DNA of 64,000 bases from Parelaphostrongylus tenuis (taxonomy: Eukaryota; Nematoda; Chromadorea; Rhabditida; Metastrongylidae): positions 170,465 to 234,464 of the forward strand of contig JAHQIW010005497.1 in NCBI GenBank assembly GCA_019055375.1. The letters run 5' to 3'. The notes under the pieces were generated by a model that saw only the letters and a list, made by a program, of their open reading frames with translations, was not told the origin of the DNA and ran no database searches. Positions 25,201 to 34,200 of the stretch are shown in pieces; the stretch's first letter is position 1, and each line of letters begins with the position of its first letter. The position numbers were made by a program, and so were the translations under genes.

Positions 25201-28200
25201 TCGGGGCGCTGATCTCACAACGGACACCGAGTCTAGTCATCCATCAAGATGACAACGCGACTACTCGTGTTGTTAAGCAGGTAAATTTGATAGTTAGTCA
25301 ATTCGCGTACGGAGCAATGGCTAGAGGAGTCCTGCAGCACACACGTGTTCGATAATTTGACCTGCACGGAGGCTTCCCAAGTCTATGATCCTTCGGTGTC
25401 GTTGAGTTGGTGCTAAACTTGTCTGGTAGGATAACGAGTGATTTGAAGTATCGGTAGACCATTGCCGGACGTGGTGAAGACCAGATATGCATTTGAAGAC
25501 CTTAGACGATGCTGATGAACTTGAATGAATGGCGCATCCCTCAGTAATTCATCAACGGCGAGGGCTATCCAGCTTTTTTCTTGATTGCTCCAATAATTGA
25601 CAGAGGAATTTTCGTTTTGAAGTCTGGAAACAATAATCTTGAGATTTCATGTCGTTTGCTGTCTTTTCATCGCTTCGAAGACCATATGGTACGTTTCGTA
25701 CCGGGCCGCGCGCGTCAAATTTCACTCAGCTACTGTAACGGCGGCGTCGCGTCTCGTGGTAAAGCAGGCGCAAACAGCCAAACATGCATACAAAAACATG
25801 CAGACGCTTCCCGCCTGTGACTGCCGCGCAAACGACGGTGCGACGCCGCCTGCCTATCAGCGGTGGTCCTTAAAGAGTTATTGTCTTTATAATAATTGAT
25901 TCTCTTAGGTATTGGAAAATATGATAATGCAAGTGTGCCGATGGGACAAACAATTTTCCTGGTACAAGAATTTGGTTTCCAAGCCGAAAGCACCAAGCGT
26001 GGACAGACCTAGGTTAGTCTCTTGTTCCACCAGAATGATGGGCATTATTCGACAAGAGCCTCCTAGTGATTTTCCAGAGGGCGATCGGTCGTCAACCAGA
26101 AAGAGAGTGAACTCTCTGAGCGCATCGATAGGCTAAGAAAAGAGATCAACAAGAGAAGAACCCGGATGGAAAACGAAGCAGAGGATCTATGCGGATTGCC
26201 CACACCTTGGCGAAAATCGCGGATGAAGTCGCATCTGAAAGGTTGGTCGGTACTACTCGGTTACGAGGGAGCAAATGAAAAACCGATCTCATCTTCTGGA
26301 GTGAAACTTTTCATAGAGTGCTGGTAACGATTCGAGAGCTGAGTCTTCAGGTTGCAGCCCCACGTCGCCGGTTTTCGAAGAAGCGTTCTCTTTCGACATT
26401 GCTACGGAAGGCGATTCATTGATTTGCAGGATATAATAACAGCGTTGGGATCAGAAACAATACGCTATCGAATAATTACTGTAGTCCAAAGAAAGAGCTC
26501 TGTCCGGCGAGAAATAAGCGCATCTACAACGCAAGAAATCTTCTTCTGTAGTAACGTCAGAAAAAGGCTTTTTCGAAAACCGGCCGACGCGGGGCTGTCG
26601 CATCAAGTCTCAGCTTTCGAATGGTTACCAACATGGCTATGAAAGTTCCTTTACAGTGAATGAGATAGGTTTTTCATTTGTTGCTTGATAACCACAAAGA
26701 ATTGGTAGGTTATATGTATATAAGCTTTAGCAGTAAGACGACCGTTTCTCTTCATGAGTAAGCGGACCCCAGAACTGATTTCCACCTGTTTCACCTGAGC
26801 GTCAAATATTTGCAGACTTGTTTCTTATGTTTTGAAAGGCGCGTGTGACCCTATGATTACAGGCACCTTGCGACACATACGTGCCTGTGATTCGATTCCG
26901 AACCCAGGGCTCACTAAGCTTCCCGTCCCTTCGGGGTGGGTGCATTGGGCACCAGACTTGTCTCAGATCGCGGCACTGATCTTATACATGGATATAGCAT
27001 TGAAAGTCGTTTTAACAGTTAGGTATCCATCAGGTCCTATCGCGATCTCATGAATGAATAATCCATAAGGGACACCTGATCTGCGTCAGAGGTCGATCAT
27101 TATTAGCTTCCGATGTGAAGGTAACTATATATTCTTGTCAGTAGCGCTGGGCTCTGTGGTGTAATGGTAGCACGCGACTCGGGTCTGGATGAAAGGGATT
27201 CAAGTTTCGCTGGGGTCGAAAGTTTGCTTATCTTTGCGAGCCTTCATCTTGTCGAAATCGATGTCGATGACTTCCTAAGTGTAAAAATTGTGTTAAATTC
27301 AGGATTACGTGTAGCGAACACTACTGATGGTGCAAAAGCTGATGAGCCTAAACCAAAAGTAATCAATCCGGCCGAAATCAGCCTTGGCGGAGACGCTGTG
27401 ATCTGGACGGATAAGTCGGAGAAGGTTAGTGACTTGAAGAAAGGAGTGATATGATTTCGGTTCCTTCCGATTGTGAGGGAAAAAATGAAAAACCGAGCTC
27501 ATTCGCCTTCCGGAAACTTTTTTTTAGTAGTGTTAGTAACCATTCGAAAGCTGGGACATCAGGCTACAGCCCGACGTCGCCGGTTTTTCAGAAAACCCTT
27601 TTACAACGCTGTGATCTCCACACAGAACTATGTCTTAGACGTGCATATTTCTAGCCGGAAAGACCTCTTTCTATGAATATCAGTAATCATGCGATAGCTC
27701 AATCAAATTCGATATCAACGCTGTGCTTATATACTGAAAAGACCATTTATCTGCAACGCAGCAAGTCAATTAATTTGAATCTCCATCTGTGATCAATGGC
27801 CTAATTGACCAACTCACGTGCGGTTGGCTGGCAGCCACGCTCGATGATGCGACGGCCATAGATTTTTCGGACATATGAAAGCGTGGAGAAGTATCGCGTC
27901 GGCAGTTCACGTGGTCGCCTCACGCATCGGCACGTGAATTGGCTGGAGGGGCATTGATCGTAGATGGGATGACTTACTTTACCTGCTGCGTTCCAGGAAA
28001 ACGGTCTTTCCAAGATACAAGCACTGCGTTGGATTTAAATCCGATTTTGTTATCAAATAATTACTAATAGTCAAAAGAAAGAGCTCTTTCCGACAAGAAT
28101 ATGCGCATCTGAAGCCAGGAAATCTCCAATTGTAGCAACGTCAAGAAAAGTCTTTCCTGAAAGTCGGGGTCGCGGCGCTGTAGCCTCAAGTCTCGGCTTT

Positions 28201-31200
28201 CGAAAATTGTGAAAAACATCCCTATGAAAAAATCCTCTTCAGAGAATGAGATCGGTTTTTCATCTCTTGCCCTCGTTCAGAATGAACGATGATTCATCTC
28301 TTGGCTTCTTCTATTTTCTATTTCTATCTTCTGTCAAGAAGAAGGCATTCTTTTTGTTTCTCTGTACGAGCAGTGAACATTTAGGGAAAGAAAACTCCTC
28401 AAAAAAGGGTTCTTGATGAAGAAGAGTTAATGCCACATAAAGTAAACGACGAATCCAGTGTTGAAGAGCATGACTGGCAGCCATCTAAAAAGGTACGTAC
28501 ACTTTCACTACTTCAAAACCATAGAAAAGATGTTCCTAGATCTCAGGTTATCTTTGTAAGCTAAGCCTCAAGGTTTTTACAACGATTTTAAGATGTTTCG
28601 GCGGTTTCGCCTTTTCAAGAGCCTGGAAGGATGAGGTTATTCACAACCCAGTCAGCCAAACCTTCTTTAATAGAAAGGAACCCCAATCCTAGATTTCAAT
28701 TTCATCAAGCACAAAAATTGATCTGCATATTTGCCGCCTTTTATGAGTTTTTTGTTGAGTTGTTCAAGTAGACACCACCGGGCGGGATCATATGTATTCG
28801 TAATGTACCTCCCGCATCAGATAGCTGTTCTATACATTGTCTCAGATCGCGTTTGATTAGGAGGCCTTTTCCCGGCGTATTAAGGTTTGGTTTGATGGAT
28901 CTTATCCAGAATGCTTCCAGAATCTTACGCGCTGAGATCTATGCCCTAGTGCGGCAATGATGACTTCTTCTTCAAATCCTTCCTTATGTTCTGCCTCCTA
29001 TGCTAGCCTAGCGGGTAATCGGTCTAGCTTTGAACTTGCCGTCTAGATATTTTTTCTATCCGAACGCGAAGTGTGTTTTTCATTTCTGTTCTGTTCTAGC
29101 ATTTCGTTTTCAGCAATCTTCACATGATTTCCTCAACTATCACTAAAGATATAAGTCTGGTTGCAATGTTAACACATTCAATATAGTCCAATAGAATGTT
29201 CTAAGCCTTTAATGAGGTCTGATATGGCACTTCTAATGCAAGGCGTACGTTTCGGCTTTCTCGCAAGCCTCATCAGTAGCACATGCCATGCGGTTGATCG
29301 TCTCTACTATCACCAGGAGTCGTCGCCGAAATTGTATCACTGTACGTCAAGTGAAAAGATCACTTGATATGGCCTAATCATTGTATCAGACAATATTGAA
29401 CTTTCAAGCGTCCCTCCAAAAACAGTGGAATAGAAAGGTATTGTTTATAGAAATTTTTTGCAGATTGCTAAATATACCGTAGACGAGACAGATTCATCTG
29501 TATTAAGAACGCCGAAACGAGGGCGACCACTCGAAAGAGCAAAGCGCTTGAACATGAAGTTAAACGAGTTAGTCATTTGTTTACGCGACTTCTTTACATC
29601 TTCTTTACATCTTTCTCATTATCGTGTTCGGCTAGCCATGTTCTCCTATAAGAACCAAACGCACGGTCTGTTTATGAATGAGATTCTCTTCCATTTAGCG
29701 CTGATTTTCCTCATACTGTGCGATACCAAGACTTGTTTATCCATAATTTTTGTCTGTAAAAAATAGGTGAAAGGTAAAGCTCGACTCTTAAGAGATTCTT
29801 GTACATTAACTTTACCATGAGTGTGGTCCGAAGAGTTTAATTATGTTATGTTTCAACATATAACCAAACCTAACGAAAACGATGTTCATGAGGAACGGAT
29901 GGTTTTGAATACTCATTCACGCTCAACGGAACGACAATCTCCGAATGTTCCAGTTACGTCTATCTAGGTCGTGAAATCAACATGATGAACGACCTAGCTC
30001 CAGAGTTGAGCAGGAGGAAACGAGCGGCTTGGGGAACGTTTAAGAGCATCGAAGATGTAGTGAAGAGGACAAAGAACATCCGACTCCGTGCCCACCTTTT
30101 CGACTCGACAATTATCCCTGCCCTGACGTATGCAGCAGAAACCTGGTCGCTACGTAAGCAGGATGAAAGATCACTTGCCGTTATTGAACGCGCAGTCGAA
30201 AGGTCGATGCTAGGAGTATCCCGTATCTCTCAAATGAGAGAAAGGATACGAAGTGTCGGCCTACGTCAACGTCCGAAGATCAGAGACCCGTTCTACACGC
30301 CAGGATATCGAAAATAAGGTGGGCCGGACATGTGATGCGCTTCAACGACAACCGATGGACGAGAGCGTTACCGACTGGATTCCTCGAGATATCAAGAGCT
30401 CTACAGGAAGACCACCGACCCGTTGGTCCGATTTTTTCACGAAAAGCCTGGAAGAAAGATATGATGATGAAGGAATCTCTAGAGCGAGGAGGATCTACTT
30501 CTTGCACGCGATACGGAAAAATGGAAGTGTTGCCGTTGCCCGCTCGAGTCGCTCGACGATCAACGGGACGACAGGTGGTGCAGGTGATATTCGACGCACC
30601 GCGTTACGCTAGCTGTATAAAGCTGCATCACTAGATCTCTCCTTGAAAGTGTCTTTTTTTCCACAAATGATCAGCGATACTCTCAGTTGGTCAAAATATG
30701 TCGCATACTAGGAGGCAGTTAGTGCAGATGAAGTGATTATTTAATCCTAGACCATTGTTTCAACTCCGCGCGCGCTCACCAAGCTCGTCATCTTTCCGAG
30801 GTCAATAAATTGGTACGAAGCTTATATAGGAACAGCACATTTCTTCAGATCCATGAAGCAAGTTTCTAGCACAGTTAACCAGGACTAAGGTAGAACTGAC
30901 CGACAACCAGCATTCAACGACGTTTAATCGAAAGTAACAATCCTCAAGTATCAACCGAATCCATACGCGGAAATCTCAGGATCATCGTGGGTTGTTGATG
31001 CAATGAAACGAATGGAATGATAGTGCTCGGATCCGCATAGTGATTGTGAAGATGGGTCACATAAAGCTAAGATGATGTTTCGTTTGAGGTGATTGAATGC
31101 ATATCTGCCCTTTACAGTGACTCGTGTGGCCTACCGCTGTATCAAGTCAGTGCTGCTTATTCTTCCAGACAACTCTGAGATCTGTCTGGCGGCAATTTAC

Positions 31201-34200
31201 CGAGCCCACAGGAATGGATGGCTTAGTGAACGTTGAGCGCGCGGTTGGACCATCGACCTTGTGTGCAGTCCACCTCTCTCTAACCGCTGCGCCACATGCG
31301 CTCCTTGTATCACATCAAGCTGGAAAAAATGGCGCATTTTTGCAAGTGATTTCCAGCATCTCGATGTTGTGGCACAAGACGTGTTGTGTTGCCTCTTGGA
31401 AGAATTACCGCAGATTGAAGAGTTTCTTGCTGTAGATATCGGGGATATATCACTGTGAATATGTCATTGATATGTGGTTTCAGTCCGATATCAATGAAGT
31501 CCATTCCAATCAGAAATTTTTCCCACTACTGTCGTAACCCACTCTGATAAAAAGAGATTCGAAAGCTGTCAGGTGATCTCCTTGCATTCACTGAGGCGCC
31601 CGAGCTAAGGTCTTCTTCTAACCCATTATGGACCGTGGACCTACGGCCTCTGCATCCTTAACCGGTAACTCTGGACCATCTGCTCCACTTCCTCTGTGTC
31701 TCTATTTTCCAGCGTACTGCGCCTAACAACCGCAGGCTGTTGCGTTAACAATAGCAAGCCGTCGCGCCTAACAATGGCGCTGCGACATAGAGATACAGAG
31801 GAGATGGAGCAGACCGTCCAGAGTCTTAAGTGAGTGATGCAGGGGCCGTAGCCCCACGGTCTTCGAAAAGGCTAGTGGTTCTAAAAAGTTTATGGAGAGG
31901 GGGTTGAGCCAGTGTTTTGCTTTCTGGTAGCCTGCATTACTAATAACTTATCCCCCTCCCCTTTCCCAAGATTTTCTGTTCACTGAATGACGTTGCATTT
32001 CTGTGCGAGTACTTTGAATAAAACTATATTCAGATCAGTTACACTTGCAGAATCGCGAATCATTACGAGGAAAGCCACTTCCTATCGACATGGATCCAAA
32101 CAAACTGCATTGCATCTGTAGAACGAAGTATAATCCAGAAAGTATGTAGCTAGCGCCTCTTTGTTGCTATTCTCATCTTTGTCACTTGTAACATACCTTG
32201 TTATAGATTCTATGTCGCTTGTGACAACTGCTTCCGTTGGTTCCATGGAGCCTGCATAGGCCTTACTGAAACAAAAGCGAAGGAAATCGACGCATGGTTA
32301 TGTCGCGAATGCCATGCGATAGCTGAGAACCCAGTTCAGACTCAGGAGCTCTTTTGCACGTGTCGAACCCCTTACGATAACAAGGAGTATGACAGTTGTT
32401 TTCTCAATTTTATATTTGTCTGCGTTTGCTACTTCTATCTTGATTAGAAGACCATAAGACTAACCAGTGGGTTGTTCAAGGTTCTATGTTGGCTGCGAGA
32501 GTTGCGAAGGTTGGTTCCATCCACGATGCGTTGGTATCACAAAGAAGTACGTTTTTCATTCTAATTCAGCTTTTGCAATTGTTCTTTTGGTCGAACCGAT
32601 GAGTCAGTGGACTTTTTGGTGATTTCATTCCTACCGAGCAATTTATAGAGAAGCCGAAGCGATGGCAGTATATATATGTCCGACGTGTGTCGAGACTCAA
32701 ACCGCTCGTGGTTACGAATCTGCGAGTAGTTCTGCCAGTGAAAATCGCGTTACCCTCTGGTGAGTAAATTCGTGTTAGAATTTTTTTGAACTATTTTGAG
32801 TCAAGCCGAACATTTCCATCCAGAAGCTTTGTCTCTACGGGGAAGTATAGCGCAGTGCTCAGAGGTGCTGTGCGATACACGTCGTAGTTAATTCGATCAC
32901 TTGCCTCACACAAAACAATCTCACCAATCACTCAGTGGCGCAGATTGGTAGTAGACTAATTGGAGGTAACGGTGGATAAGAAAACCATCAGTTAGGCCAC
33001 CGCAAGTAGTTCTCTTTGTCAAAAATCTCCTCCACAGATTTGACTTTTTCAGGACGGCGTGTACCTCTTATGTACACGATTACTTGAAAACCTTTATCGT
33101 TGTGCACAGCTGATCCTTCGAAATTTCAGTAATTAATTTGGAGCTTATATCTCGACAATTTCAGCACTATAATCATTTCAAAAGAAGGTCTTTTTACTTT
33201 ACTATGACAGCGAGCTTAGGATTATGTTTCACATTCGGTGCGCAATTTTCGCCTGAATGGGTCTGTGCACGGCTTTTTATAGAGGGTTTGGTATGTTTAT
33301 TGGCATGAATCCTGATCTTTTCTCAAACCCGGTTATAGTTTTGGGAAGGTTTTTATATAGCACTGCAAGAGCGAAAATATGACGTTCCTCCCTCGACGTT
33401 TTATTCGCACGTAAGAGTTAAATACGGACCAAAGCCCATGAGCGTATAGAGAAAATCGTTGAGTATCAGAGTGGTACCAAAAACCTAGAGTTATTTTCAA
33501 AGCGGTGAAAATAATGAAATTAAGTGACAAAGGTTGCGCACCGCCCTGAATGGCGCATTGCGATCGTTCAACTGTCGTCCTGATCGCGTTGACTGAGCCG
33601 GATCCATGGCAAATGCCTAGTTGTATTGGTTCACCGTCTTATCTTTTGTCTTACGAGTCTTCTTTTAGCCGTGCTGATTATCCTCTTGTTTGGCGTCTCC
33701 TGGAATGTGTGGCTAATCACGGAATGTCGTGGCCGTTTCGACAATGTGTCAACTTGGAGGAGTTTCCAAATTATCTGGATGTCGTTAGAGAGCCGATTGG
33801 TAAGTGCTCTGGTGTGCACTCAAGCAGACGAGAGTTGCTGAAATAATTGCTTAGATATTGGCTTCACAACTCCAATTTTTTTAGATGTCCCCTTAGCTAT
33901 GAAAATAATTCCAGATCTATCTATCATTCAAAAACGCTTAGAGAATCTTGAATATCAGCACCTAAAGGACTTCACTGCGGACATGACACGACTCTTTGAA
34001 AATGCAAAACTGTTCTTTGCCCGGGTGAGAATTTACACTGGAACAATAATAAGTAGATAGATCATTCTTTTGTCATGTAATTGATAACCCCTTTCCAGGA
34101 GAGTGATGTCTATAGATGCGCTGAAACTTTGGAGAAGGTATTCGAACATGGGTTAACTGAAGTTCAAGCTGAAATTGATGCTCGCATCAATGAAAGAAAA

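Noticed and set aside
27150..27225. tRNA-like sequence (TGGTGTAATGGTAGCA, GATTCAAGTTT)
   Set aside because: Arms do not pair into a cloverleaf; probably a SINE or tRNA relic.
33847..33914. Longer bromodomain exon starting at TTTTAG (adds VPLAMKIIP)
   Set aside because: The TTCCAG acceptor at 33,914 restores the conserved EPIDL joint in the same phase; the longer form may exist but is less likely.
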